64,000 nucleotides of DNA, from positions 13,220,195 to 13,284,194 of the forward strand of contig NC_086384.1 in NCBI RefSeq assembly GCF_036588685.1, in the 5' to 3' direction. The notes beneath the pieces were generated by a model, which was not told the origin of the DNA, did no database searches, and was given only the letters and a program-made list of their open reading frames with translations. This document shows positions 11,601 through 22,847 of the stretch, piece by piece (the stretch's first letter is position 1; each line of letters opens with the position of its first letter). Source of the stretch: Mytilus trossulus (taxonomy: Eukaryota; Mollusca; Bivalvia; Mytilida; Mytilidae). Position numbers and translations under genes: made by a program.

Positions 11601-12405
11601 CTAAAGCATTCTATGCCAAGGGCAAAAAAAACTTAGTGTGTTGAACTACAAAAAGACAAATCTGAGCACTATAAGAGAAACATTGGACTTCAAGCATAAG
11701 AATAAGCTGACGCAGTATAAAGACACTTTCGTGTGCAACATTATGCTAGACAAAGCGTGTTTTCCGGTAGCGGCTATAAATTTGTTTTAATGTAGTTAAT
11801 ATATATACAATCATAAGTATATGTAGGAAATTAGGTTTTCAAAATTATTTCACATCTAACCCAAAACGATATATAACTAGAAGGGTAAGAATCTACAGTT
11901 TCCATACATATTGACTAATTTGATCTGAAAGACGGAAAAAAACATCGCTGAAAAAGGTCTCCTCGATTAATATCGTATATACTTTTCAATTACTGATTTG
12001 GGCACTTCTGTTCGGAGGAAATGCATAAAGCTGATCATTTTATCTTGTACATTTAATGTATGTTAAATTTATCATTATTTCTATTTGGTGTATATCTTGG
12101 TGAAATAATTATCGAATTTTGACACAATGTTATCGATGAAATTTAATGAAAAATAATACCACCTTACCAGAACTTGAAAACAATATATTCATCTGTAACT
12201 GACTTAGGATTCTTTTGTAAAACAGTTTGTCAATTTTGCTCTTCTCTCGATTCAAAACAATGTGTAATCCACCAGGGTTGAAGTGATGATTGAACCGAAT
12301 CCGGACAGCTCTAGGAGAAATTCGAATAATAAGATGAGCTAATCGAAGAAAGTTTGTCTCGTATTTTGAAAGTGATGTCATAGATGTATTTCCTGAGTGT
12401 GTCAT
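4641..12405 (-). CDS. HEPN (DZIP3-type) - STAND NTPase - ankyrin repeat protein, 4 coding exons, 1551 aa
   Basis: Coding exons on the minus strand are 12405-12168, 10626-10409, 9262-9085 and 8662-4641; donors and acceptors are GT-AG and phases (1, 0, 1) join without a break. Exons 1-2 (residues 1-152) read as the DZIP3-type HEPN domain, with a P-R-A-V-R and F-N-P-G-G-L stretch, an L-x-L-M-I-C-L-L-R-N helix and a catalytic-type R127-N-x3-H132. Exon 3 (153-211) is a charged helical linker. Exon 4 carries Walker A GSQGIGKS (251-258), Walker B FLVDDLCG and a sensor-like TCR, then about 23 ankyrin repeats. By family knowledge such proteins are expanded in molluscs and resemble intracellular immune receptors: helical effector-like N-terminus, STAND switch, repeat sensor. 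Function here is inferred. The ATG at 12405 is the first Met after a likely acceptor at 12416-12415, so a 5' non-coding exon is probable. The last ankyrin repeat is cut short; a further 3' exon cannot be excluded. Confidence 0.88.
10409..12405 (-). CDS. Exons 1-2 of the STAND-ankyrin gene: HEPN domain
   Basis: Exon 1 is 12405-12168 and exon 2 is 10626-10409. The split glycine codon (G|GC) joins them exactly inside the conserved S-S-G-L motif that precedes the core HEPN helices, which confirms both splice sites. The R-N-N-F-V-H hexapeptide in exon 2 fits the R-x(4-6)-H signature with an Asn after the Arg, as in catalytically active HEPN ribonucleases; activity in the DZIP3-like branch is not something the sequence can prove. 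The 1.5-kb intron between them holds a perfect 70-bp palindrome (10994-11063). Confidence 0.85.
10994..11063. mobile_element. Perfect 70-bp palindromic insertion with 9-bp target duplication
   Basis: Two 29-bp arms (10994-11022 and 11035-11063) are exact reverse complements around a 12-nt loop AGAGAGCGGGAG. The whole is flanked by the direct repeat GGATAGCAG (10985-10993 and 11064-11072). It sits in intron 1 of the HEPN-STAND-ankyrin gene. Too short to encode anything; it is a hairpin insertion of unknown class. Confidence 0.9.
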
Positions 12406-12420
12406 TCTTATATGCTGCAA

Positions 12421-15200
12421 TACAGAAATATAATGTATCTATATTAATAAATGAATACAGTTGAAGTTGGGTGTCGCGTTTTCTTCTTTCACATAAAATC
12501 CACGATTATTGTTTTGAACCACAAAGTGGTAATGACCAGCGTATTTTATTATGTGTTCGTCTCAAGATCTTTTGGGTGAGTGGGTATTTGGGAGTTTAAA
12601 TAAAAAAAAAACGACCTTCAAGACGATCGGCCTTTGAAATTTATGGGCCGTCATCAATTTCGTCATTGCACGGCTGCCCGGCAAAATTAACTTTTATTTC
12701 GTATAGCAAACATTGTAAATATTGACCTTACAATGAAATCCTTTGTGATACATATTCCTTTGACTATCTCAGCAATTTAACAACAGATTTTTACATGTCT
12801 AGATATTTTCCTTCTAGTGAACAGCATCAATTCAACATGAAAAGTTATGAACCAAAGTATATTTCGTGGGTATTTTCTAGTATTCAATACAACATCTTAA
12901 TTCAGAATTAATCACTGATTTTTTTTATTAAATCAGAAAGACATCAGTGTATACCTAATGGATTTTTTGTTCTCATAATGATAAATATGTTTGTACGTTC
13001 AACTGAGTCACATCAATATAATATATATGACTCTTATTGTTTTGTGGTTGTTGTTTTTTTATTTCAAAAAACATAGGGTCAAGAAAAATGCAAACAAAAG
13101 TTTATTGTTTTTTTTATTCAGACCTTTCGATCTTAGTAAATATGTATCGAGAATACACTTTAATATAACGATAAACGCCAAAAAAAAGTTGTTAAAGTCG
13201 AGCCGGTTTGTTTGTGTTATCGCCGCCATCTTGTTTATATTGGTTACAAAAAAGTAGTTTCGTTAACTTCGTTTATATACTAAAACAAATATTTTCAAGG
13301 GCCACTGCAGGATGCTCTCTCCTGTATAAACAAATAAGAATTATAGCTAATGGATCTGAAAAGAGAATTATCTTATCACACTGATCGTTTACCCCCAACT
13401 TAAATATTTTAACAAATGCTGCATGACATATTGTAGTATATGTATGAAAACGAATATCATGCCCCTCATGAAGTAAATAAATATACCTAGAGGATAAAAA
13501 CATATTTCTCTCACCTTTTAAGGTCTTTTAATGAATTCATCCTTGTCTTATCGAATACATTTTAGTGTACAGCGATTAAACATTGCCATCAATAGGTGTT
13601 TTTTTCTGATTACGCGCTGATTATTTGATATGTTTACATATAAATATATATATATTATAGTATGTGATATTTGCGTATTGAGTATAATGCAAAAACCGAA
13701 CTATAAAGATTATTTAAAAAACTGTAGGTCATCTACAATCAATGGGAACTTTAAATTGAATACCCTTATATTAAACGTATAAATATAATCTAGTTTTAGC
13801 CAGAAATAACATAATTCGTTAATTATACATTTTCCTATACACAATGTATAAGTTGATAAACTTACTGAACGATGCAGATTTGACGATTTTGCCAGACAAT
13901 TTGTTAAGATCGCGCCAGGTGATCCCAAACTTGACATTCAATGGAAAAACTATTGGGTGGTGTGTTAAGAAGCATTTGGTTCATTGATGAACTGAAAATT
14001 ATTTATTGATTAAGGAAGACTATGACAGGGTTGGGTTGTAGATGAGACACAACATTTGGAGTTGATTTTGTTATCTAGACTCTACCAAAGAATAATTCTT
14101 GATATTCAGGACTTTAATTAATATTACTTTGTATGATCTGGATTTGACGAAAGCATGCATAATATTTAAAATAACAAAAATGCGGAACTCCGAGGAAATT
14201 ATAGACGGAAAGTGCATTTTTGTTATTTTACTTTTTTATAACAATGAAGGAACAAGTATCTGCTATAAGAGGGGAACAACTGTGCAGAAAGGAATTCCTA
14301 CAACATGCCCATTAATTATTGCCAAGCATACAATGTTTTTTTTTCTTTTTATTACAGTAAAATGTATTTCAGAAAAAAGCAATTGCATAATTTAAAGTCA
14401 TATGAAACGAGTGAGTGGTGAAAAATAATGTTGTCCAATTCTTGAACCAATATTAATGCATGTATACATCATAAACTTAGTCCTCTGTGCATTTATCTTT
14501 TATCATTATTTTCGCAAATAATATATATATATATATATATATAATCGTCAATTTGTTTTCTCTCTGTCTGTTATGATTTAACAAATATGAATGCTCATGA
14601 AATTCCGTGTTTTGAAGCCGAGTTTTACCGATTGTCACCTTATAGTAAACAAATCACAAAAATCATGGGTATTGAGCACGTGTTTAACGTGTATAATCAG
14701 ATATTTGTTTATTTCAATGACAGATCCATGCGTATTGTGGTCACCTGATTTTTATGAGGAGGGTTACGCTCGGGTCACTATGCATACGGAAAATATGTCG
14801 GCGAATTGCTTCCTGGAAGCAAGCAATTAAAAATAAGTAGACTTCTTCTTAATGTGGACAAATTACAGAACTTTCCTCAGAAAAAAGTATATGTACATCA
14901 GTTGTATAATGAAAACTGTCCATTTAGTTACAAAAAACATATGCATATTTTTTTTTAATTTGAGGTTTCTTATGACTTTAAGGAATATTTTTGATTGTAT
15001 ACCAAGAGAGGAGGAGGTGTAGTGTAGTAAATCGGAAAGGCATAACTGTTGGTCGAAATAACAGGACCATCAAAAGCATAATCATTATTATTATTTGTTT
15101 TATAAAAATCATAATAATAAGTTCCTTTACTTATTGGTGAAAATACTCTAGTAAAACTAAAAATGTACTCCAAGATCCCTGCACTTTGTCTCTTTTCTGT
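12421..15200. other. Upstream region of the HEPN-STAND-ankyrin gene
   Basis: AT-rich with scattered short frames that show no recognisable domain or splice context. A (TA)n microsatellite lies at 14519-14543. The promoter and any 5' non-coding exon should lie here, but I cannot place them. Confidence 0.5.
14519..14543. repeat. (TA)n microsatellite
   Basis: About 12 uninterrupted TA dinucleotides. Confidence 0.9.
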
Positions 15201-15980
15201 TTTAGCTCACCTGGCCCAGGGCCAAGTGCGCTCTTGTCATCACTTGGCGTCCGGCGTCTGTCGTCGTTAACTTTTACAAAAATATTCTCCTCTGAAACTA
15301 CTGGCCCAAATTAAACCAAACTTAATCACAATTATCATTGGGGTATCAAGTTCAAAATGTGTCCGGTGACCCGGCCAACCAACCAAGATGGCCGCAATTG
15401 CTAAAAACAGAACATAGGGGTAAAATGTAGTTTTGGGTTATATCTCAAAAACCAAAGCATTTAGGGCAAATCTGACTGGGGCAAAATTGTTAATCAGGTC
15501 AAGATTTATCTGCCCTTTAATTTTCAGATGATTCGGACAAGCCGTTGTTAGGTTTCTGTCCCTGAAATGGTAATTTTTAGGAAATTTTGCCGTTGTTTTT
15601 GGTTATTATCTTAATTATTATTATAGATAGATATAAACTGTAAACAGCAATAATGTACAGCAAAGTACGACCTAAATATAATTCAACATGACCAAAATGG
15701 TCAATTGACCCCCTAAGGAGTTATTGCCCTTTATAGTCAATTTTTAACTATTTTCAAAAAAAATTGTAAATTTTTACCAACTTTTCCACTGACACTGTAA
15801 CTACTGGGCGAAGTTTATATAGATTAGAGATAATTGTAAGCAGCAAGAATGTTCAGTAAAGTGAGATCTACAAATACATCACCATCACCAAAACCCATTT
15901 TCGTCATGAATCCATCTGTGTCCTTTGTTTAATATTCACATAGACCAAGGCGAGCAACATAGTCTCTTTAGAGCCTCAAG
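15201..15980 (-). repeat. Family-1 repeat, copy b
   Basis: Reverse orientation: begins TTTAGCTCACCTGGCC, has CATCACTTGGCGTCCGGCG, one core unit, and ends at GAGCCTCAAG. Confidence 0.82.
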
Positions 15981-15984
15981 TTTG

Positions 15985-16165
15985 TTAATGTGTGTGTGCG
16001 TAGAAGCGCTCTGATAAGTCAAGCGTTTTCCAACTAATATGAAAAGAAATTCGAGAGATTCAAACACATTAACCGAAAATCAACTGACAACGCCCTGGCA
16101 AAAAAAAGGAAAATGACAAACAACAGTACACAAAACACAACATATGTTTAACACCAACACATTCT
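15985..16165. repeat. Dispersed mussel repeat fragment
   Basis: The segment with TCAACTGACAACGCC and ATGACAAACAACAGTACAC has the look of a repeat I associate with mussel genomes; only one copy lies in this window, so the call rests on recall. Confidence 0.4.
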
Positions 16166-16226
16166 GTATGTATGTGCCAGATCCAAGCTAGGAGCCTGTT
16201 AAATATAGATTCTTACACTGCAACAA

Positions 16227-16346
16227 GTGTATTACGATATTTCTCCACTCGAGACAGTTAAATTTTATTATTTAAAGTGCAAGGCTTGCCGAGCCCTTTA
16301 AATAATAAAATTTAACTGTCGAGAGTGGAGAAATATCGTAATACAC
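16227..16346. repeat. Long imperfect palindrome (foldback)
   Basis: Arms of about 50 bp (16227-16276 and 16296-16346) start GTGTATTACGATATTTC and are reverse complements with one small mismatch block. The loop is about 19 nt and GC-rich. It is probably one end or the core of a foldback MITE, with TGACGTCA-rich sequence following to about 16520. Confidence 0.85.
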
Positions 16347-16620
16347 GAGTTATAGTGTCGGAATCTGTTTCTCTAATGCTTTTTATCGTTCTTTTTCAAA
16401 GATTTTCAGAAAATTGTGCTCTTTATATGCGACGTCATCAGGCAAGGTCGCCTTTTTTCATGACGTCACAATAGGAAAATTGAGAAGAAAACAAAACATT
16501 TTGACGTCATAATCAAATTTCGACTAATCATTTGCCGAGAACAGATTTTTCACTAGTGAGGAGAAATACTTTTCGCACACCGGTCAGGAAATATGAAAAT
16601 AGGACAAAAATTAGAGAATC

Positions 16621-16862
16621 AGTGTTTGTCGTTTGTTGACGAGTTACAAGTTTGTTTTTCGTCAATTTTTTGTACCTAAATAAAGCTGTTATTTTTTCTT
16701 TTGAATTGTTTTACATATCGGTGCCTTTTATAGCTGACTATGCGGGATGGGGTTTGCTCATTGTTGAAGGCCGTACGGTGACCTAAAGTTGTTAATTTCT
16801 GAGTCATTTGGTCTCTTGTGAAGAGTTGTCTTATTGACAAGCTTACCACATTTTCTTTTTAT
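16621..16862 (-). repeat. Family-3 dispersed repeat
   Basis: Contains TTATAGCTGACTATGC, GTTGAAGGCCGTACGGTGA and a CTTATTGACAAGC-TACCACAT end. The same order recurs at 30640-30870 and 35209-35394, and in the other orientation, more diverged, at 48258-48560, 52277-52568 and 60283-60515. Short, non-coding and SINE- or MITE-like. Confidence 0.8.
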
Positions 16863-16924
16863 ATAGAAAAATAAAGACTAGTCAACACGAAGACCACAAA
16901 AAACGGAAATATGCAGTTTCACAA

Positions 16925-17115
16925 TAACGTTAGGCACTGGCTACGGTTACATGGAAATGTAACAATGATAAAAATATTATTGTTACATTGGAGACTAACT
17001 GCCGGAATGCAAAGTTGGGTAAGAAACTGATAAACTACGAATGTAACAATAATTATTGAGGCTACGGTTACATTGCGTTATTGTTACATGAAAAAACGAC
17101 AATGTACGATGGGAC
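16925..17115 (+). repeat. Left member of a ~180-bp inverted repeat pair
   Basis: From GGCACTGGCTACGGTTACAT to TGTTACATGAAAAA it matches, in reverse complement and with small gaps, 22065-22242. Within it, GGCTACGGTTACAT occurs twice as a direct repeat. Confidence 0.8.
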
Positions 17116-18290
17116 TAGTAATATGTACTAAATAATAAAAGTTGAAAACATTTACTTTATATTTACAATGCATACAATTTCTTGTTTATTTTTATTTACA
17201 ATGACAGTTTCTACATATCCAGTAAGTGGTTTTTGGAGCATTTTAAAGTCCGACACATTTTTTTTTATAAAACCTCTCCAAACAATATTTGTATATAGGT
17301 ATAGATCTATAGATTTTTTTTTTTAAAGGGAAAAAAGTTACCTTTGGTTTAGGCTCCATCTGATTTTTAAACGAAATTACGTCCTCCATGGATACATGTA
17401 TTCATAAGTTCACAGTTTTCACAGCAAAGTTTGCTTTTGATATATCATTTTTTTTTCAGAACTGCGTTTGTACAGCTGTATGAAAGGAGTATAGGTCCGG
17501 TAAGGACTCATTTTGGCCTCAAGTTTCAGTTTCCTCTGACGAAAGATTTTGACCACTTTTTAAACACTAAAGTGTCTATTTCACTTGATTCAATTAGTTT
17601 TTGTGAAAGATTTTAACTGATTAAGTCATTAAAAACGGTCCGATTCAAGCTGAAATATGAAAAATCTCTCAAATATGCCAAAAAACGTCACTTTTCCGAT
17701 GGTTTTTGTCAAAAATGAAAGTGGCCGCATCCGTGTTCATCCACAATTTTTATATATGTTATGTATTATCATAAAATATAACTTGCATTTCAATATTAAG
17801 GATGAACACTTTCGTTTTACACGGAAACCGTCTAAAATTTAACTAAAATGATAGAATTTTGAAGATTTCAGTAATTTAGCATGACTTAAAGGTGCTACAA
17901 CTCGCTATATGTGCATTGTATTGTCAAAAAGGCACATATTTATGTAGCAGAAGCATTCAACTGTACAATAAATAACTTACAGTTACATTTTAATAATTTT
18001 GTAAAACTGTAATATTTTGGGGTCAAAAAGGGGTCTTACCGGACCTACTCCTTTGTGTCTTGTTATTAAAACAGTTTCGTTTTAAACAAAACTAAAGTTT
18101 TAAATTTTTCACCCAAAACTAAATTGATAATAGGAATCTCTCAATCCTTTGTTCAAAGTATAATGACAGTTATGAGAGTAAGTGTGCAGTTAAATACTGC
18201 GAAAAGGAGACTTTTCTCAGACCGACTCGGTTCCCAACAACAAACCATTGAACTATAATTTTCGCCTTTGACACTACTTATCTGAAGTAA
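17116..18290. other. Gene-free stretch
   Basis: AT-rich; short frames only, no domain, no clear repeat internal to this window. Confidence 0.5.
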
Positions 18291-18560
18291 AATTGAGAAT
18301 GGAAATGTGTCAACTTAAAAGCGACAACAACCCGACTATAGAGCAGACAACAGCCGAAGACCACAATGGGTCTTCAATGTAGCGAGAAACTCCTGCACCC
18401 GGAGGCGTCCTTCAGCAAGCCCCTTCACAAATATATATACCAGTTCAGTGATAATGGACGCTACGTTAAACTCCGAATTATACACAAGAAACTAAAATTA
18501 ATCAAAGAGCTGATAGCTCTGAGGTGGAAGAAGGTGAATAAAATGTAACTTGAATTACCA
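18291..18560 (+). repeat. Family-4 dispersed repeat
   Basis: Starts GAATGGAAATGTGTCAA with GACAACAACCCGAC and contains CTTCAATGTAGCGAGAAAC. Related fragments lie at 49292-49340 and 59990-60055, and its likely tail at 21785-21905. A 60-codon frame across it (18366-18548) looks accidental. Confidence 0.7.
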
Positions 18561-18649
18561 TAAAAGCAGCCCAACTAACCCAGGCTGCTTTTTTCCATTA
18601 TCGTTATGATGTACTTTTTTTTCTTCAAACAAGAAAAGGTCATAAGTAC

Positions 18650-18900
18650 ATGAATTTCCCATCCGTACAATCATTTTCTATGTTCAGTGGACTATGAAAA
18701 TTAGGTAAAATCTTTAATTTGGCAGTAAAATTAAGAAGATCATATCATAAGGAACACATGTGTACTAAGTTTCAAGTTGATTGGATTTCAACTTCATCAA
18801 AAACTACCTCGACCATAAACTTTATAACCAGAAGCAGGACGGACGGACAGACTAGAAAACATAATACCCATAAATGGAGCATAAAAATAGTAAGACTTGT
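18650..18900 (+). repeat. Family-5 dispersed repeat, copy 1
   Basis: Contains ATTTTCTATGTTCAGTGGAC and AGATCATATCATAAGGAAC, then GGACGGACGGACAGAC; matches 34818-35125. Confidence 0.8.
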
Positions 18901-20530
18901 TACATACCCACCAACTTTTGAAAGTTCCCATATGCACAACAACAATTTTAAAGATTACAATTTAAGCGAAGTATTTTGCACAATCTGGATTGTCTAGAAA
19001 AAGTGTCATCTTTGATGAACTTACATGCCTTTTTCTTAAGTCTGTTTGCATGATTCTAGTTATTAAATTGGCAGAAAAGATATACATGTAGCTAGCAGAC
19101 CAGGATTTATTTTCTAGAGTAAGAATATTAGATGCTTGTTGAAATTTCCCATTTTGAATTATGCACAAAGATGGACCTTTAACAGGTTGGGAACAACACT
19201 CCAAATGAGGGGTAACCTTACTGGAAGATCATTACAATCCACTGTAAAAAATGAGCACAAAAAAAGTCATTTATTTTCATATTATTTGATGAAACTTTTC
19301 CCCAAGAACTAAGCATCTATTAAGTACTGAATGGTCAACACATGTCAAAAGAATGTTCTGTTGTTTCTTAACTTATATCTTCTTTATTAATTTGACCCCT
19401 TATTTAGAAAGGTTGTTCCAAATATAATGAATTTTCCCACTTTTGAGTTTAATAAAAATCTTAAAATGTTCTTTTTTTTTAAACAGTAAAATGACCCCTT
19501 GTTTTAGGGACAGTTCCTCATTTAAAGGACACCACTCATAATTTATGGTCCAAACCTGAATACAAAAATAAAATATGTTACTATCAGTATTATGTCAATA
19601 AATTGTCAATAAATTAGTGGGAAAAAAATACTATTTACTATCTTTATCATGTTTATGGTAGTACAGTAGACTCCGGCCAATGGGATACCCAAATTGGCAG
19701 CTAAAAATTACCGATTACCCGATATATTCAATTAAACGTCGGATGATTGTATATTCATTGAATATTCTACAATAATAAGTTGATCTATTGCTTAATATGT
19801 GAAAGGGCTGGAGGATTGATGGAGTGATTCCTATCAATAACATCATCACGATGTTTGCGAAAAAAAAATATCAGCTGATTATGTAGCTAATGATTTCCAC
19901 TTGCAGTTTTTAAATCCTATATTTATTAAAATCAATCAAATGTCCTGAAGTATTTATGCTAATTATTATCTTCCATCCATAGTTTGTCTTTACTTGTTTA
20001 GTAAACAAATTATTTACATTTTCACACAGGTAAACTAATTTGGCTATAAATAGATCAAAGCATGTCTGTATAGAATCTCTAATCTCAAATCGTAATTGTA
20101 ATAATTTTATTTCTTTAAATAATAAAATTTAAATTTATGAAAATATTCACGATTGATAAAATAGTGTTGCTTAAAGTTTACGCTTACAGAAATTATTTAT
20201 GTTTAAGTCATGGTTCTAGAGGCTTCTTCACATAGTTGTAAACATACCAAAATGGCTGCCACACGTGATTACCTTTGCACATGTGAAAACAATATTTCTG
20301 ACAAAAGTCAGATTTCTCTTGTCAAAGGGGATTTATATTTATATTGCAATAAATTATTCAGAAGAAGGTACATTCAATTTCAATTATATATCTTTTTCTA
20401 TGAGCATTTCGAGTTTAATCAAATTCTCCAAACAGCAGCGTGCTCTTGTCAACTGAGTCTTGAATAATTTTATAAATACATTCAAACCATTTGAAGTAGA
20501 AGGGCATCTAATTCACATGACAAAGAAAAA
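18901..20530. other. Gene-free stretch
   Basis: AT-rich; no gene, RNA or strong repeat recognised on either strand. Confidence 0.5.
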
Positions 20531-21408
20531 CAAGAGGCTCTCAAGAGCCTGAATCGCTCACCTGAATTTTTTTGGTTTAATCTCTCATCAATGATTATTT
20601 TGGCTTTTCAATTTATTTAAATGTTCTTTGAAAATTTTCTTCAAAAGCAAAAAAAAATCATTTTCTCTTATGTTCTATTTTAGCCATAGGAGCTATTTTT
20701 CTTGACATACAAGGAAATGAAATATAAAATTTATACTAGATACTCTGAAACTCTGAAACTCTGAAACTCATTTAGCCTAAGTTTGGCTGAAATTGATACC
20801 GCAGTTTCAAAGGAGAAGATTTTTTAAAGTAAGTCAACATGATGAACAAATTGTGAAAAAAGTCTTTAAAGGGCAATAACTCCTTAAGAGGTCAATTGAC
20901 ATTTTTGATCAAATTGACTTGTTTGTAGATCTTACTTTGCTTAACATTTTTGCTAATAACAGTTTATCTGTATAATAATATTCAAGATAATGACCAAAAA
21001 CTGCAAAATTTCCTTAAAATTACCAATTAAGTGGTAGCAACCCAACAATGGTTTGTTTGATTCATCTGAAAATTTCAGGGCTGATAGATATTGACCTAAT
21101 GAACATTTTCACCCAGTCAGATTTGCTCTAAATGCTTTCGTTTATGAGATATAAGCCAAAAATTGCATTTGACACCTAAGTTCTATTTTAAGTAACGGCG
21201 GCCATGTTTTTTGACGGATCAAAAATCGAAGCACACACTTTGTGCAGGATACTCTAAGGAACAATCATGCTAAGTTTCATTCAAATCCATTCAGTAGTTT
21301 CAGAGGAGAAGATGTTTGAAAAATTCTTGACGACGACAGACGACGACGACGACGACGGACGCCAAGTGATGAGAAAAGCTCACATGGCCTTTTAGGCCAG
21401 GTGAGCTA
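20531..21408 (+). repeat. Family-1 repeat, copy c
   Basis: Forward copy with an intact GAGGCTCTCAAGAGCCTG start, (GAC)n run near 21330-21360 and CCAGGTGAGCTA end. It lies between the inverted 180-bp repeats at 16925 and 22065. Confidence 0.85.
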
Positions 21409-22064
21409 ACAATGAATAAAGACAATAATTTAATAAGAAATAGATCCTTTTTTCTTATAAAAAAAACAAAATCTTCTGGTTTACAGGATTGCAAATTCGT
21501 AACTTCAAGGGCGAACTTGTTAACAGGGCGAGTTGTCCCGATACCAAATTCACGCATGCGTAATACAAATATCAACAGTAAAAACATCTGGTCACAAGTA
21601 AACAAATAACGTTCATGAGGATGAGATGAAATCTAATAATTAACATAAATAAAAGGGTCATATTTACGATAGTGATTGTTTTTCAATTCTTATTTACAAA
21701 TTAAATGATTCAGATGCTTAATCATGTGTAAAAATCGGTTTCAGGAATCTTAAGTTGTTATGAAATTGTAATACACAGAAACGAATGCGGCATACGGAGG
21801 CTCAATGGTCAGCCCCTAAGGTCTTCAGAAGACTTGACGTCTTCTTCCACCAAAAATCATACAAGACTAACAAAGACCTGAGGCTCCTGACTTGGGACAG
21901 ACAGTATCTTTAAGAACATCAAAACCATTAAAACGTAAAACTATTCAAACACAATTTGTTGAATAATGATATTTATCATTTGTTATTATTACAAGTATTA
22001 TTTGGTACATATGAAAGAATTAAGCAACAAAACTATAGTAGATTTAAATTTAATAAATCCAGGG

Positions 22065-22242
22065 TATATTGCTGTTTTTCATGTAACAATAACGCAATGT
22101 AACCGTAGCCTCAATAATTATTGTTATTTTCGTAATTAATCGGTTCCTTACCCAACTTTCATTCCGGCAATTAGTCTTCAATGTAAACAATAATATTTTT
22201 ATTATTGTTACATTTCAATGTAACCGTAGCCAGTGCCATAAC
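22065..22242 (-). repeat. Right member of the ~180-bp inverted repeat pair
   Basis: Reverse complement of 16925-17115. The pair encloses 5 kb without a recognisable transposase; either a large terminal-inverted-repeat element or two independent copies in opposite orientation. Confidence 0.8.
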
Positions 22243-22318
22243 TTTAAAGCCCGGCTTTGATTGCTGATAATGATTTAGAAAGAGGTTTCTTGGAGCACTT
22301 GGAAGACCCAGCAATGTA

Positions 22319-22532
22319 CTGTGGATTCATTTATATTCGTTGGATACCAGTTGTCGTTGATTTCATGGGTACAGGAGAACCACGAATTCAAATGTTCATG
22401 AAACAAATTACAATTTTCTAAGGAAATGTCTGTAGACTTTGCCAAAACCACGGCATTAGATTTCAACGAATATGCAACTTGAAGATTTCCTCAATCCATG
22501 AAAAATTGGTATCCGCGAAAATAAATCCACAG
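22319..22532. mobile_element. TA-flanked MITE, family B copy 1
   Basis: Ends CTGTGGATTCATTTAT and ATAAATCCACAG are inverted repeats flanked by TA on both sides (Tc1/mariner-style target). Internal sequence matches the copy at 45851-46058, but is more diverged. Confidence 0.8.
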
Positions 22533-22847
22533 TACCGTTGTTTGCAGTTACATTGATGTAGATGAGCCTCAGAGGTGTCCAATACAGTGATGGAAGACCC
22601 AGTTCTTCATCTTTGGTTGAAACTCGAAATTCGAAATTAAAGGAACATATAACAGACCTATGATTATCCAGGAGTTCCTCTTTAGTGAATTTTCTGGAGG
22701 TATATGTTGAGTTTCTAATTCATTTGTCAAGCAGTTTATGTAATGTCATTTACACACAAAAACGATGTTGTGTGGGGCTTTATGTGCCTGTCCAACAAGC
22801 GATAAACTGTGTAATCCATAAGCTGTCGTAGATTGCTGTTCGTCTTA

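Noticed and set aside
13273-13937. Minus-strand frames upstream of the HEPN-STAND-ankyrin gene
   Set aside because: No recognisable domain, no consistent splice link to exon 1 and composition like the surrounding AT-rich DNA.
18366-18548. 60-codon frame M-G-L-Q-C-S-E-K
   Set aside because: Part of a dispersed repeat with related fragments elsewhere in the window; no coding evidence.
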